Shown: positions 9,210-17,603 of the stretch, piece after piece
Position numbering within the stretch: the first letter of the stretch is position 1
How the letters are laid out: the number at the start of each line of letters is the position of its first letter
Origin: Thiohalophilus sp.
GTDB taxonomy: Bacteria > Pseudomonadota > Gammaproteobacteria > UBA6429 > Thiohalophilaceae
Assembly (NCBI RefSeq): GCF_034522235.1
Contig: NZ_JAXHLN010000003.1
Span: forward strand, 1,736,001 to 1,800,000
Direction of reading: 5' to 3'
Length of the DNA: 64,000 bases
Made by a program: the position numbers and the translations under genes
Notes under the pieces: model-generated
Database searches by the model: none
What the model was told of the DNA's origin: nothing
What the model saw: only the letters and a program-made list of their open reading frames with translations

Positions 9210-10193
9210 ATGGCTAGCTCAGAACAATTGAAAGCATTACTGCTCTCCCACATGGCGGGGGACGATGAACGCTTTTTGTCCATCGCCATGCAGGTGGCTG
9301 CCCATGAGGCCCGAATCGGGCATGGCAAGCTCGCGCTGGAGTTGCGGGATATTGTTGAGAAGGCGAAGCAACAAGCCAAAAAATCCACGGTGCCTGTGTC
9401 TATCGCCAAAGGTCTCAAAGATGCCTCTGGGCTGCTTTATGCGACTACGCCGCAGGTGCGACTCACTGATCTGGTTACGACCGACGTGGTGCTGGCAAAG
9501 CTAAAGCGCGTTATTCGTGAGCAACGCCACCTGGGTAAGCTCAAGAGTCATGGGCTCGCGCCACGCCGCAAGCTGTTATTGGTTGGCCCGCCTGGCACTG
9601 GCAAGACATTCACCGCTTCGGTAATGGCCGGTGAGCTGGGTTACCCTCTGTTTCAGGTGCGTCTAGATGCGGTTATCACTAAATTCATGGGCGAGTCATC
9701 AGCGAAATTGCGACAGGTCTTCGATGCTATTCGCGAGGTGCGAGGCGTATATTTCTTTGACGAGTTTGACGCACTGGGTACGCAACGGGCTACACCGAAT
9801 GATGTCGGCGAAGCGCGTCGCATCCTTAACAGCTTTCTGCAGATGATCGAGCAGGATGATTCCAATAGCGTGATTGTTTGTGCGACCAATCATCCGCACA
9901 TACTGGATTACGCCTTGTTCCGGCGTTTTGATGATGTAATTCAGTACCATCTTCCTGGTAAGGACGAGATTATCAGCTTGCTCAAGCGCCGGCTCTCGCC
10001 TTATGTGGCAAAAGGATTCCCCTGGACGGAACTGTCTGAGAAGTCGAAGGGTTTGAGCAGTGCCGAGGTCACACTCGTGGCAGAGGATGCGATCAAAGAG
10101 CTTCTTATTCACGAACATGAGCGGATAACTGAGGCGACGGTTGAGTGCGCCATTCAAGACCGGCGCGGAATGAGCCACGAAAGACACAAATAG
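9210..10193 (+). CDS. ietA: IetA-like AAA+ ATPase of the IetAS defence pair
   Basis: A 327-residue AAA+ ATPase with Walker A GPPGTGKT at 126-133, Walker B ending in D184-E185 (FFDEFDALG) and an arginine-finger region after CATNHPHILDYALFRRFD. The sequence around the P-loop is of the FtsH/spastin classical AAA type, but there is no attached protease. The first 90 residues are helical and probably bind the partner. The next gene, 9 bp downstream, encodes a subtilisin-like protease. This ATPase/subtilase pair matches IetAS, first described as a plasmid stability and incompatibility module and later found in surveys of antiphage systems. The ATP-driven protein probably controls or feeds the protease. 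A TATAAA lies directly before the ATG and no strong ribosome-binding site is seen. Confidence 0.85.
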   Translation: MASSEQLKALLLSHMAGDDERFLSIAMQVAAHEARIGHGKLALELRDIVEKAKQQAKKSTVPVSIAKGLKDASGLLYATTPQVRLTDLVTTDVVLAKLKRVIREQRHLGKLKSHGLAPRRKLLLVGPPGTGKTFTASVMAGELGYPLFQVRLDAVITKFMGESSAKLRQVFDAIREVRGVYFFDEFDALGTQRATPNDVGEARRILNSFLQMIEQDDSNSVIVCATNHPHILDYALFRRFDDVIQYHLPGKDEIISLLKRRLSPYVAKGFPWTELSEKSKGLSSAEVTLVAEDAIKELLIHEHERITEATVECAIQDRRGMSHERHK

Positions 10194-10202
10194 GGAAGTA
10201 CC

Positions 10203-12704
10203 GTGTCTGAAAAAAAGGATGTAAAACCCCATATCTATTTAGGCTCCACCGGCAAGCCAGAACCTTTCACTTCGCCGTCGACAGGTGGCGGCGCCAAACC
10301 GGATATCCCGCCACGCAATCGTCAACAGCATGGCAGCGAACTCATTGGCCAGTTGCGCACGGTTGAACAACAGCAGGCCGGCCTCCGTCAAGAAGCGGAT
10401 CAGTACGAGCTGGAATCTGTTATAGGCATCCAGGTTGAGTTCGAGAGTTTTCCAGGGATTGAACTTGCCGTGGAGAGTCTTGCCGATGCCCGGCAGAAAA
10501 TCGAGTTGCTGAATGTCATCCCCCGGGACAACAAAATATTCGCCACCATCTTTGTGCCCGAAGGCAAGCTATCGTCCATTGAGGCAAAGTTGCGGGCCTA
10601 TCTGGAAGAGAAGAGAGACGCCGCGGGGCGTCCACGTGACAATCGCAAGCTGATTGATGCGATACAGTCATTTCGCACGGCGGCGCTGGAAGCGCTGTGG
10701 ACAGACGATCGGGATCAGCTACCTGATAATCCTGAAGAGACGTTCTGGTGGGAGGTGTGGTTACCCGTGCGCCGTGATCGGAATGCCGTGCTGCATGATT
10801 TTCAACGCTTGGCCAAAGCGGCGAAAATCACTGTTTCGGAACAGGTTCTGGAATTTCCCGAACGCTCCGTCCTGCTGGCCAAGGGTAATAGGCACCAGTT
10901 CTCCCGTAGCGGTTTGTTGCTGAACAGTATTTCCGAACTGCGCAGGGCAAAGGAAACGGCGGCCTTCTTCGACGAGTTATCGCCAGAGGAACAGCAGGAA
11001 TGGGCGGCGGATTTACGCGGTCGCTTGGTTCAGCCGCTGGATGCCGAGCTTGCTCCCTACGTTTGCCTATTGGATACCGGTACAAATATTGGGCACCCCC
11101 TGCTGGAACCCTTCAACGACTCGGCCGATCAGTTGACGATTGATGCCGATTGGACGGGTGCAGATGATCACGGACATGGCACCGGTATGGCAGGGCTTGC
11201 TGCCTGGGGTGATCTGACCCAACCACTTGAGGATATGGCGGCAGTCGAGATCAAGCACCGACTGGAATCGGTAAAGGTCTTGCGTTATCCCCATGATAAT
11301 GAAGGCAAGCACCTGGGGGTTGTGACGGCTGATGGCGTAGCGACGCCGGAGATACAAAACCCGCTTCGTACCCGCGTATTTTCTATGGCGCTTTCGGCCA
11401 CTGATACCCGCGACCGTGGCAGGCCTTCTGCATGGTCGGCCGCACTGGACAGTCTGGCGGTGGATTACTTGGGTGAGAATCAGACGCCCAGGCTATTTAC
11501 GATCTCGGCAGGTAATTCGGGTGATGATCTGATGGCGATGGCCGGATATCCGGATTACAACCTGCTACGGGATATTCATGATCCTGGACAGGCGTGGAAT
11601 GCATTGACTGTGGGGGGGTATACGGAGAAGGACAACATTGTCGAATCGGACTGCGTTGCCTATACACCACTCGCGCCTGCGGGTGGATTATCACCTTTTA
11701 GCACCACCTCGGTTACCTGGCACAACTCGACACCGATCAAACCGGAAGTTGTGTTTGAAGCTGGTAACGTCGGCAAGGATACGATTAGCTGCGCGTCAAT
11801 TCCCAGCTTGAGTTTATTGACGACGCATCATCAGCCTGTGCAGCGCTTGTTTTCCACATTTCACGCGACCAGTGCGGCGACGGCATTGGCAAGCCGCTTT
11901 GCGGCTAATATCTATGCGCAGTATCCAACTCTATGGCCGGAAACCGTCAGAGCGTTGATGGTTCATTCCGCAGAATGGACGGGCACCATGGTGGCGCAAT
12001 TCTCCCAAGGGACCACCGATAGGCAACGCGCACAACACAGGGTTCGTTCTGTTGGTTATGGGGTACCTTATTTAGAGCGTGCACTGTGGAGCGCCAATAA
12101 TTCGTTGGCATTAATCGTCGAAGACAAATTGCAGCCTTTCGGTAAGTTTGATGGCAAGATTAAAACGCGTGATATGCATCTGCATGATCTTCCCTGGCCG
12201 AAAGACGCACTGCAGGACCTGGGCGAGACTGCGGTTGAAATGACCGTCACGCTTTCATATTTCATTGAACCGAACCCATCAAGCCGTATTGTCAGCGGCA
12301 AATATAGTTACCAAAGTCATGGGCTGCGCTTTGATGTAAAGCGACAGCTTGAGTCAGTCTATGACTTCAGAAAACGCATTAACAGACAGGCGCGGGATGA
12401 AGAGGAAGGCACGACAAAAGCACCGGCCGATCCGGATTGGTTGCTTGGTTCGCAGTTTAGGCACAAAGGTTCTATTCATAAAGATGTCTGGAAGGGGAAG
12501 GCGGTGGATCTTGCGGAGCGAGGACAGATTGCCGTCTACCCTGCCATGGGCTGGTGGCGGACAAGAGCAGGGCTCGGCCGGTATGACAAAGAGGCTCGCT
12601 ACGCGTTGGTAGTCACCATTTCCGTTCCGGATGTCGATGTTGATATCTATAGTGCGATATCTGCTTTGGTCACGGCTGAGCAAATTCTTGTCGAAGGAGT
12701 TTAA
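10203..12704 (+). CDS. ietS: IetS-like subtilisin family (S8) protease of the IetAS pair
   Basis: An 833-residue protein with a complete subtilase triad. The Asp is D291 in CLLDTGTNIGHP, the His is H325 in HGHGTGMAG, and the Ser is S557 in HATSAATA, with an oxyanion Asn in TISAGNSGDD. The serine motif reads ATSAATA instead of the common GTSxAxP. About 280 residues precede the protease domain and about 250 follow it. There is no signal peptide, so the protease is cytoplasmic, as expected for a defence or toxin effector rather than a secreted enzyme. It starts at GTG 10203 with GGGAAGT just upstream. Together with the AAA+ gene it forms a two-gene IetAS unit. Confidence 0.85.
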   Translation: MSEKKDVKPHIYLGSTGKPEPFTSPSTGGGAKPDIPPRNRQQHGSELIGQLRTVEQQQAGLRQEADQYELESVIGIQVEFESFPGIELAVESLADARQKIELLNVIPRDNKIFATIFVPEGKLSSIEAKLRAYLEEKRDAAGRPRDNRKLIDAIQSFRTAALEALWTDDRDQLPDNPEETFWWEVWLPVRRDRNAVLHDFQRLAKAAKITVSEQVLEFPERSVLLAKGNRHQFSRSGLLLNSISELRRAKETAAFFDELSPEEQQEWAADLRGRLVQPLDAELAPYVCLLDTGTNIGHPLLEPFNDSADQLTIDADWTGADDHGHGTGMAGLAAWGDLTQPLEDMAAVEIKHRLESVKVLRYPHDNEGKHLGVVTADGVATPEIQNPLRTRVFSMALSATDTRDRGRPSAWSAALDSLAVDYLGENQTPRLFTISAGNSGDDLMAMAGYPDYNLLRDIHDPGQAWNALTVGGYTEKDNIVESDCVAYTPLAPAGGLSPFSTTSVTWHNSTPIKPEVVFEAGNVGKDTISCASIPSLSLLTTHHQPVQRLFSTFHATSAATALASRFAANIYAQYPTLWPETVRALMVHSAEWTGTMVAQFSQGTTDRQRAQHRVRSVGYGVPYLERALWSANNSLALIVEDKLQPFGKFDGKIKTRDMHLHDLPWPKDALQDLGETAVEMTVTLSYFIEPNPSSRIVSGKYSYQSHGLRFDVKRQLESVYDFRKRINRQARDEEEGTTKAPADPDWLLGSQFRHKGSIHKDVWKGKAVDLAERGQIAVYPAMGWWRTRAGLGRYDKEARYALVVTISVPDVDVDIYSAISALVTAEQILVEGV

Positions 12705-12734
12705 TTTTGCCAATACAACACGCCATCTACTACT

Positions 12735-12806
12735 AGTGGGGTCCGCACCAACGCAACTCGTTGAAATAAAGATAAGCGGGGTCGGACCACCGCAAGCTAT
12801 TGAACT
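12735..12806. repeat. Two copies of a dispersed 'GCACCACTGCAAC...TTGAAAT' repeat
   Basis: The gap 12705-12898 holds two adjacent units of the form GGGGTCsG(C/A)ACCA followed by CGCAA and a TTGAA end, at about 12735-12771 and 12777-12806. Related units occur near 18674, 18814, 23308 and 24372. No gene is visible in this gap. Confidence 0.6.
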
Positions 12807-12898
12807 ACCGGATAAATACTCGAGAAATCAGGGTCAGTGCATAGTATCTACTAATATTAGAGAAAATAGTGATTTGATCCAAATTACTTGGAAAATAC

Positions 12899-14158
12899 AT
12901 GAGAAATATCTTCGACCAATATAGTCAACCAGAAAACCGGCTTACTCATGCTTTGGTCTCTGTATTGGATCACGACAGGACGTTGTTGAAACAGTTCGTT
13001 CGTTGGGTAACGCTTAAAACACCTCCCAAATCTCTATCAATCATCGAACAGCAATTACCAGGTGAGCCACAAATTTCTGAAGAGGAGTCAGAGAGGCGAG
13101 GTTTGCCCGATGCGTGGATATTCGACGATGAGTACTGGTCGTTGCTGGTTGAGAGCAAGATTTCATCACCGCTGAATAATGACCAGTTAAGGCGTCATTA
13201 CAACGCGGCAATAAAACGCGGGTATCAAGAAATATTAGTCTTGGCTATTGACGTAACTAAACCAACCCGGAAGTTACCGGATTATGTGCTATTCAAAACA
13301 TGGTCTGAAATATATACCTGGTTATACAAACATGCCAGTCTGTCAACCTGGGCTGCCGAAGCGACTAGATACATGGAGGTCGCAGAGTCTAAAATGGTTA
13401 ATGATGGCTACTTAAAAGAGGGGACACTCACTGTGTTTTCTGGAATTCCTTTTTCAAACGATAACCCTTATAACTATCCTGAGGCTAAAAGGCTAATAAA
13501 GTTGGCCATGGATGAGCTGCGTGGCAGGAAGTCCCTGATAAAACAACTCGGGATGAATCCAAAAGGCATTGGACGTGGGGCCATTACAGGCAAAGATGGC
13601 GGGGCAGTCTGGGACTTTTTACGGCTAAAAGGTTCAAGTAACGAAGAAGCATTTACTAAATACCCTCACTTGACTATGGGGATTGGTCGAGACAGAGTCT
13701 TGGCAATTGTTACTGTACCGCATGGCATAAGAACAGAATTCAGAAGAAATATTATTGACCTTGAGTTTGATGGCTTTGAAGATTTAATGAGGCTTGTCAA
13801 TAAAAATCTTGTTAAATCATTAAGGAAGGCAAAAGGTTCTGCACCATGGGTTGATGTTGTACAAAGACGTTATCCTTCCCAGCGTTCTGCTGCAATAGTC
13901 GATGCACGAGTAGAATATGATCTAAGAACGGCATTTCCTGGAAATACAAAGCACCCCGTTAAAACTCAACCTGAATGGTTAATGGCAACCTATGACGCCT
14001 TATCAAATAAAAAATCAAATCTCCAAGTAGCTGTGGGTGCGATATTCCCATATAGATCATGTGCAAAAACAGCGACACCTGAAATACTCGATTATGTCGA
14101 AGCCACATGGATCGCGTGTAAGCCATTAATCGATATAATGGTTAAAGGCGAATACTGA
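12899..14158 (+). CDS. Predicted PD-(D/E)XK nuclease of the defence island
   Basis: A 419-residue protein. The N-terminus reads PENRLTHALVSVL (residues 11-23), and about 75 residues later comes LPDAWIFDDEYWSLLVESKI. This is the arrangement of PD-(D/E)XK nucleases: a helix carrying a conserved Glu, then PD, then (D/E)-x-K in a beta strand (here E-S-K). The remaining 300 residues have no domain I recognise. The base composition is more AT-rich than the housekeeping part of the window. The preceding 190 bp contain only repeats, so it probably has its own promoter. A role as a solitary defence nuclease fits its place between IetAS and restriction remnants; the function is inferred. Confidence 0.7.
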   Translation: MRNIFDQYSQPENRLTHALVSVLDHDRTLLKQFVRWVTLKTPPKSLSIIEQQLPGEPQISEEESERRGLPDAWIFDDEYWSLLVESKISSPLNNDQLRRHYNAAIKRGYQEILVLAIDVTKPTRKLPDYVLFKTWSEIYTWLYKHASLSTWAAEATRYMEVAESKMVNDGYLKEGTLTVFSGIPFSNDNPYNYPEAKRLIKLAMDELRGRKSLIKQLGMNPKGIGRGAITGKDGGAVWDFLRLKGSSNEEAFTKYPHLTMGIGRDRVLAIVTVPHGIRTEFRRNIIDLEFDGFEDLMRLVNKNLVKSLRKAKGSAPWVDVVQRRYPSQRSAAIVDARVEYDLRTAFPGNTKHPVKTQPEWLMATYDALSNKKSNLQVAVGAIFPYRSCAKTATPEILDYVEATWIACKPLIDIMVKGEY

Positions 14159-14207
14159 ACTGTACGATGACAGCACACCTATTCTGTGGAGAGCTTACCG
14201 GGAGGGG

Positions 14208-14268
14208 TCAAGGGGTCAGAACACTTGAAGTCTGACAATCTGATATTTCAAGCGCTCTGACCCTTTGA
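14208..14268. repeat. Inverted repeat, left copy ('AAGGGGTCAGAACACTTGA' type)
   Basis: Two 22-base arms, 14208-14229 and 14247-14268, match as inverted repeats at 19 of 22 positions. A near-identical palindrome lies at 14922-14998. The pair brackets the hsdR tail and the nuclease gene. The sequence resembles REP-type palindromes that begin AAGGGGTCAGA. Confidence 0.8.
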
Positions 14269-14277
14269 TAGGTACGG

Positions 14278-14403
14278 GCAAAGCTGCGTAACAAGGTCCG
14301 CGTCCTTCTCCGTCGCTACAAATACCCACCGGATAACGCGGATGAGGCAATCGATCTGGTTTTAAAACAAGCTGAAGTTTTGTCACAGAGTTGGGCCGTG
14401 TAA
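14278..14403 (+). pseudogene. C-terminal tail of a second type I hsdR gene (remnant)
   Basis: A 41-codon open stretch ends at TAA 14401-14403 and encodes KLRNKVRVLLRRYKYPPD followed by a helix with LVLKQAEVLSQSW. This matches the extreme C-terminus of long type I HsdR proteins, not the EcoEI-like one at 2554-4956. It has no start and begins abruptly just after the palindrome ending at 14268. It is therefore the scar of a second restriction system that occupied this site. Confidence 0.7.
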
Positions 14404-14410
14404 TATAGCC

Positions 14411-14920
14411 ATGTCACACAGTGAAATACAAGAAGTAATAAAAAAGTACGCCAAGGCGTATTCAGAGTTTCAGGATTGGCAAGATTCACATCCCGCAATA
14501 CCTGGTGGTGATCAGAAAACAGGATGCATCGGCGAATATTATGCATATATTTATTTATTATATAGCTATCCAGATGCGGAACTGAAATACGGAACTCATT
14601 CTGAAAAAGGGTGGGATATAGAGCTAACCAATGGCATAAGCAAGACTAGAATACAAGTTAAGACAGTATCGCAATTTTCCAAGACACGAACAATTTCACC
14701 GATACATAAAGGTTGGGATGTTCTCTACTTATTGTATTTAAATAAAGAACTCTATCCAATCGGATTTTGGATAATAGAGGATGCTGAGATATTCGGGGAA
14801 AGAGAAAAACTAACAAGCAGAAAATGTCCTATTCCGGGGAAATTGAATACAGGTTCCAAGGATATTCCTTTTGGCGAAAATTTAATTGAACCTTTAGAGA
14901 ATGCAATTTCGTCATTTTAG
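14411..14920 (+). CDS. Predicted small PD-(D/E)XK nuclease-like protein
   Basis: A 169-residue protein, AT-rich compared with its surroundings. It shows GCIGEYYAYIYL near residue 36, GWDIEL near residue 65 and IQVKTVS near residue 78. E, D and Q-V-K in this spacing form the core of a compact PD-(D/E)XK fold as in Mrr-like and DUF4365-type nucleases, with Q replacing the usual D/E before V-K. It starts 7 bp after the stop of the hsdR tail, so it may once have been the gene downstream of that lost system. Palindromic repeats flank the block on both sides. The function as a nuclease is a motif-based prediction. Confidence 0.65.
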   Translation: MSHSEIQEVIKKYAKAYSEFQDWQDSHPAIPGGDQKTGCIGEYYAYIYLLYSYPDAELKYGTHSEKGWDIELTNGISKTRIQVKTVSQFSKTRTISPIHKGWDVLYLLYLNKELYPIGFWIIEDAEIFGEREKLTSRKCPIPGKLNTGSKDIPFGENLIEPLENAISSF

Positions 14921-14921
14921 G

Positions 14922-14998
14922 AATCAAGGGGTCAGAACACTTGAGCCAACCACCAGCCTATGATGTAGTAAACAATCAAGTGATCTGACCCCTTGATT
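14922..14998. repeat. Inverted repeat, right copy
   Basis: Arms 14922-14944 and 14976-14998 are inverted repeats matching at 22 of 23 positions. The element begins one base after the stop codon of the nuclease-like gene and could also end its transcript. It is the partner of the palindrome at 14208-14268. Confidence 0.85.
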
Positions 14999-15088
14999 TG
15001 ACCAACAGGATACGCCATCTCCTTAACCTGCTTCCATACACCAGAAATCACTATAACTCTTATCAAGACATCCGATCCCTTACGCATG

Positions 15089-15652
15089 TCACGCCTTGCG
15101 ATCGCACCGAAAGACGCTTTCCTTGTCGTGATAAAAATCGCACTGCTTTGCCAGCGCATCCTTGAGCTTATGACGTGCACGGTGAATCCTGATCTTCGCA
15201 GTCGCCACCGAACATTCGCATACATCGGCTGTCTGGACGGCCGAGAGCCCTTCGAGATCATGAAGGAGCAGGGCGGAGCGGTATGACTCCGGCAGGGTTT
15301 CGATGACGGCGCGTATGCATTCGTTCATCTCGCTCTCGACCAAACGCTGGTCAATCTCGCGTTCGGGATCGATGGGTTCCTCGGTTTCGTCCAGCGCGAC
15401 GATGCTCCTTTCCCGATCGGGATGCCGCAGGTAATCGGCCACGACGCGGCGGGCAATGGAAAATGCCCAGGTCTTGACCGATGATCGCCCGGCGAACGAT
15501 GATAAACCCTTGTACATGCGTAACAGAGTCTCCTGCTGCAGTTCCTCTGCCACCGCCCGGTTTCCCACACTCCGTTCGATAAAGTGCAGGATCGGCGATG
15601 CCAATTCGCGAGCGGCGGTGTCGAACGCCGATTGTCTTGAAGATCCGTTCAA
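15089..15652 (-). CDS. ECF-type RNA polymerase sigma factor
   Basis: A 187-residue sigma-70 family protein of extracytoplasmic-function type. Region 2 is near residues 20-85, including EELQQETLLRMYKGL and VKTWAFSIARRVVADYLR. Region 4 is near 115-165, including LPESYRSALLLHDLEGLS and the recognition helix CSVATAKIRIHRARHKL. The C-terminal tail has two cysteines (CDFYHDKESVFRCDRK), a feature of a sub-group of ECF factors often found beside redox or carboxymuconolactone-decarboxylase-like proteins. That partner lies 66 bp upstream on the same strand, so the pair probably forms an operon. No anti-sigma gene is visible next to it; the Cys tail could sense metal or redox state, which is inference. 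Confidence 0.9.
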   Translation of the reverse strand: MNGSSRQSAFDTAARELASPILHFIERSVGNRAVAEELQQETLLRMYKGLSSFAGRSSVKTWAFSIARRVVADYLRHPDRERSIVALDETEEPIDPEREIDQRLVESEMNECIRAVIETLPESYRSALLLHDLEGLSAVQTADVCECSVATAKIRIHRARHKLKDALAKQCDFYHDKESVFRCDRKA

Positions 15653-15718
15653 CTTGGTTTCCTCTCAAAGGCATGCTCCATGCCGAACCTGTCGACACGG
15701 AGCGGGATGAGACCAGTA

Positions 15719-16006
15719 TCAGGAACACCCGCAGCCGCCACTCGCGTCGGGTGCCTCCGATTCGTTCGATGAAGCATTCTGATTGTCTGTCGCAGGGGGC
15801 AGTAGGCTACGCGCTGCCTCGAGCACTTTATTGGCCGGAACCTGCCTGACCTTGTCAGCAAGCTGTATTGCAGAGTGAATCTCCTGATCGGTGAGACCGA
15901 CTTTGCGCGCCTGTGGAATGTGGTATTCGATGCACGGCACACAATTGCTTCCCAAAGCGGCTCCAAGGGCAACGAGTTCGCTTTCGCGGGTGGTTAGATC
16001 GCTCAT
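15719..16006 (-). CDS. Carboxymuconolactone decarboxylase / AhpD-like protein
   Basis: A 95-residue protein with the AhpD-like core: the redox motif CVPC followed by EYHIPQARKVGLTDQEI and a helix with ADKVRQVPANKVLEAA. The C-terminus is a Ser/Glu/Ala tail ending in GGCGCS. Members of this family reduce peroxides through the CxxC pair or act in ring-cleavage pathways; the CxxC favours a redox role here. The start at 16006 is chosen for the strong AAAGGAG ribosome-binding site; the frame remains open 19 codons further upstream, but those have none. It leads the sigma-factor gene downstream and may be its sensor or its target. Confidence 0.85.
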   Translation of the reverse strand: MSDLTTRESELVALGAALGSNCVPCIEYHIPQARKVGLTDQEIHSAIQLADKVRQVPANKVLEAARSLLPPATDNQNASSNESEAPDASGGCGCS

Positions 16007-16063
16007 AGTATTCTCCTTTAGATTCCGAGTGATGGTAACAGGCGATCGTCTTCGCCTACCCAC

Positions 16064-16400
16064 TTAGACGGGTCTCCCGGTTAAATGGATACACCTGCAT
16101 CAATCGCAGGCCAACGCCCAACGCCAGCGTGGGCCGCAAACCCTGGAGCGCCCGAAGGGTGCTTAGACTCAAGGTGGCCCTTTCGCGATCTGTGTGGGTA
16201 GCGCCGCTCACGCCGCCACACTAGATGTTGTGTTGTAGGGTGACGCTGGCAGCTGGCTGAGTTTGCCGCCGATGAGGTACGTCATGGTGATGGAAAAAGG
16301 GGCTGGCAGAGAACTGACGTAAACGTAGCAAATTGCTATGGGAAATGTACAGCGCGGTGTAACGCGGGAAGGAGATCAGGCCGATTTTCTTTACCCATGA
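16064..16400. other. Intergenic region without a recognisable gene
   Basis: Between the start of the AhpD-like gene and the operator before fic I find no supported gene, RNA or repeat. Long frames on the minus strand here are continuations of shadows of the fic gene. Confidence 0.5.
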
Positions 16401-16405
16401 CTGAA

Positions 16406-16439
16406 ATATGTAAAGAAAACTGCTATATTCTTTACATAT
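16406..16439. promoter_or_regulatory. Perfect 12-bp inverted repeat upstream of fic, probable operator
   Basis: ATATGTAAAGAA (16406-16417) and TTCTTTACATAT (16428-16439) are perfect inverted repeats separated by 10 bp, so the half-sites lie about two helical turns apart. The right half contains TTTACA, which could be a -35 box with AATTAT 18 bp downstream. A further half-site-like TTTCTTTAC lies at about 16386-16394. The fic product ends in a winged-helix DNA-binding domain, so self-regulation through this site is plausible. Confidence 0.6.
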
Positions 16440-16475
16440 CAGACTAAAACAGCAAATTATTCGCCGATTTTTGAC

Positions 16476-17549
16476 ATGTCTACCGCCCTGGCCCCATTGC
16501 CGCTGATCCATTCCGCCGAGCTGGAAAGCCGCGCCGTGCTGCGGCTGGCGGCACGTGCGCACCGCGCGCTGGCGGAGCTGAAGGGCTCGGTGGCGGTGAT
16601 TCCCAATGAGTCGATCCTGATCGATACCCTGGCCCTGCAGGAGGCCAAGGATTCCTCCGAGATCGAGGATATCGTCATCACCCATGATCAGCTGTTCCAG
16701 GGGGACGAGGAGGCCGGTCATTACCCCAGCGCGGCGGCCAGGGAGGTGCACCATTACGCCACGGCCCTCAAGCTGGGCCTGGCGCGGGTGCGCGAGCGGG
16801 GCTTTTTGCGGCTGGAGGACGTGCTGGCGATCCAGGCCGTGCTGGAAGAAAACCACGCCGGCCTGCGCAAGCTGCCCGGTACGGTGTTGCACAACCCGCG
16901 GGCGGGCGAGGTGGTCTACGAACCGCCCCAATCGCCGGCGGAGATCGAGCGGCTGCTGGGTAACTTTCTGGAATATTTTCATCGCGACGATTCCGATGAT
17001 CCCGATCCGCTGGTGCGGATGGCGATCCTCCATTTCCAGTTTGAGAGCATTCATCCTTTTTACGATGGCAACGGGCGCACCGGGCGGATTCTGAATTTAT
17101 TGTATCTGGTGTTACACGGGTTGCTGGATACGCCGGTGCTGTATCTGAGCCGTTACATCGTGCGCCACAAGGCCGATTACTATCAGGGACTGCAAGCCGT
17201 GCGCGAACAGGGGGCCTGGGAGCCGTGGTTGCAGTACATGCTGCGCGCGGTGGAGGAGACCGCGCACGAGACCCTGGACAAGGTGCGAGCCATTCGCGAG
17301 CTGATGCAGGCGACCAAGCAACGCCTGCGGGATGAGCTGCCCAAACTGTATCGGCAGGAGCTGCTGAATAATCTGTTTCGCCACCCCTACACCAAAATCG
17401 ACTTTGTCGAACGGGATCTGGGCGTCTCCCGGCCCACGGCGATGAAATACCTCGGCGCGCTGGAGTCAGCCGGCTTCGTGCGCAAGACCAAACTGGGGCG
17501 AACCAATTTTTATATCAATGAGCCACTGTTCGCGTTGTTGAGCCAGTGA
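16476..17549 (+). CDS. Fic family protein with C-terminal winged helix
   Basis: A 357-residue Fic protein. The catalytic motif HPFYDGNGR occupies residues 193-201. An N-terminal segment contains S60-x3-E64-D65, a variant of the self-inhibitory [S/T]xxxE[G/N] helix, so this is a class II (self-inhibited) Fic with D in place of G/N. The last 60 residues form a winged-helix domain (LGVSRPTAMKYLGALESAG) that probably binds DNA. Fic enzymes usually transfer AMP to a Ser, Thr or Tyr of a target protein; the target here is unknown. No ribosome-binding site is visible before the ATG. The operator-like palindrome lies 37 bp upstream. Confidence 0.92.
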   Translation: MSTALAPLPLIHSAELESRAVLRLAARAHRALAELKGSVAVIPNESILIDTLALQEAKDSSEIEDIVITHDQLFQGDEEAGHYPSAAAREVHHYATALKLGLARVRERGFLRLEDVLAIQAVLEENHAGLRKLPGTVLHNPRAGEVVYEPPQSPAEIERLLGNFLEYFHRDDSDDPDPLVRMAILHFQFESIHPFYDGNGRTGRILNLLYLVLHGLLDTPVLYLSRYIVRHKADYYQGLQAVREQGAWEPWLQYMLRAVEETAHETLDKVRAIRELMQATKQRLRDELPKLYRQELLNNLFRHPYTKIDFVERDLGVSRPTAMKYLGALESAGFVRKTKLGRTNFYINEPLFALLSQ

Positions 17550-17555
17550 GCCGGA

Positions 17556-17580
17556 TATTCCGGCGTGCTGAAAAAGGCCT
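17556..17580 (+). repeat. Direct-repeat fragment of the small gene at 18430
   Basis: These 25 bases match 18520-18544 at 23 positions. The distal copy lies inside the small gene that follows the zeta toxin and encodes YSDVLKKAS; this copy would encode YSGVLKKAF. The zeta module therefore sits between a partial and a full copy of the same sequence. Confidence 0.6.
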
Positions 17581-17603
17581 TTTTCCGGGGTGAAATTAAA
17601 AAT

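Noticed and set aside
2554..14998. Prophage or integrative element carrying the defence genes
   Set aside because: No integrase, phage structural gene, tRNA attachment site or conjugation gene was found in or near the block.
16221..17054. 277-codon minus-strand frame across the fic start
   Set aside because: Antisense to fic and its operator, with no domain signal.
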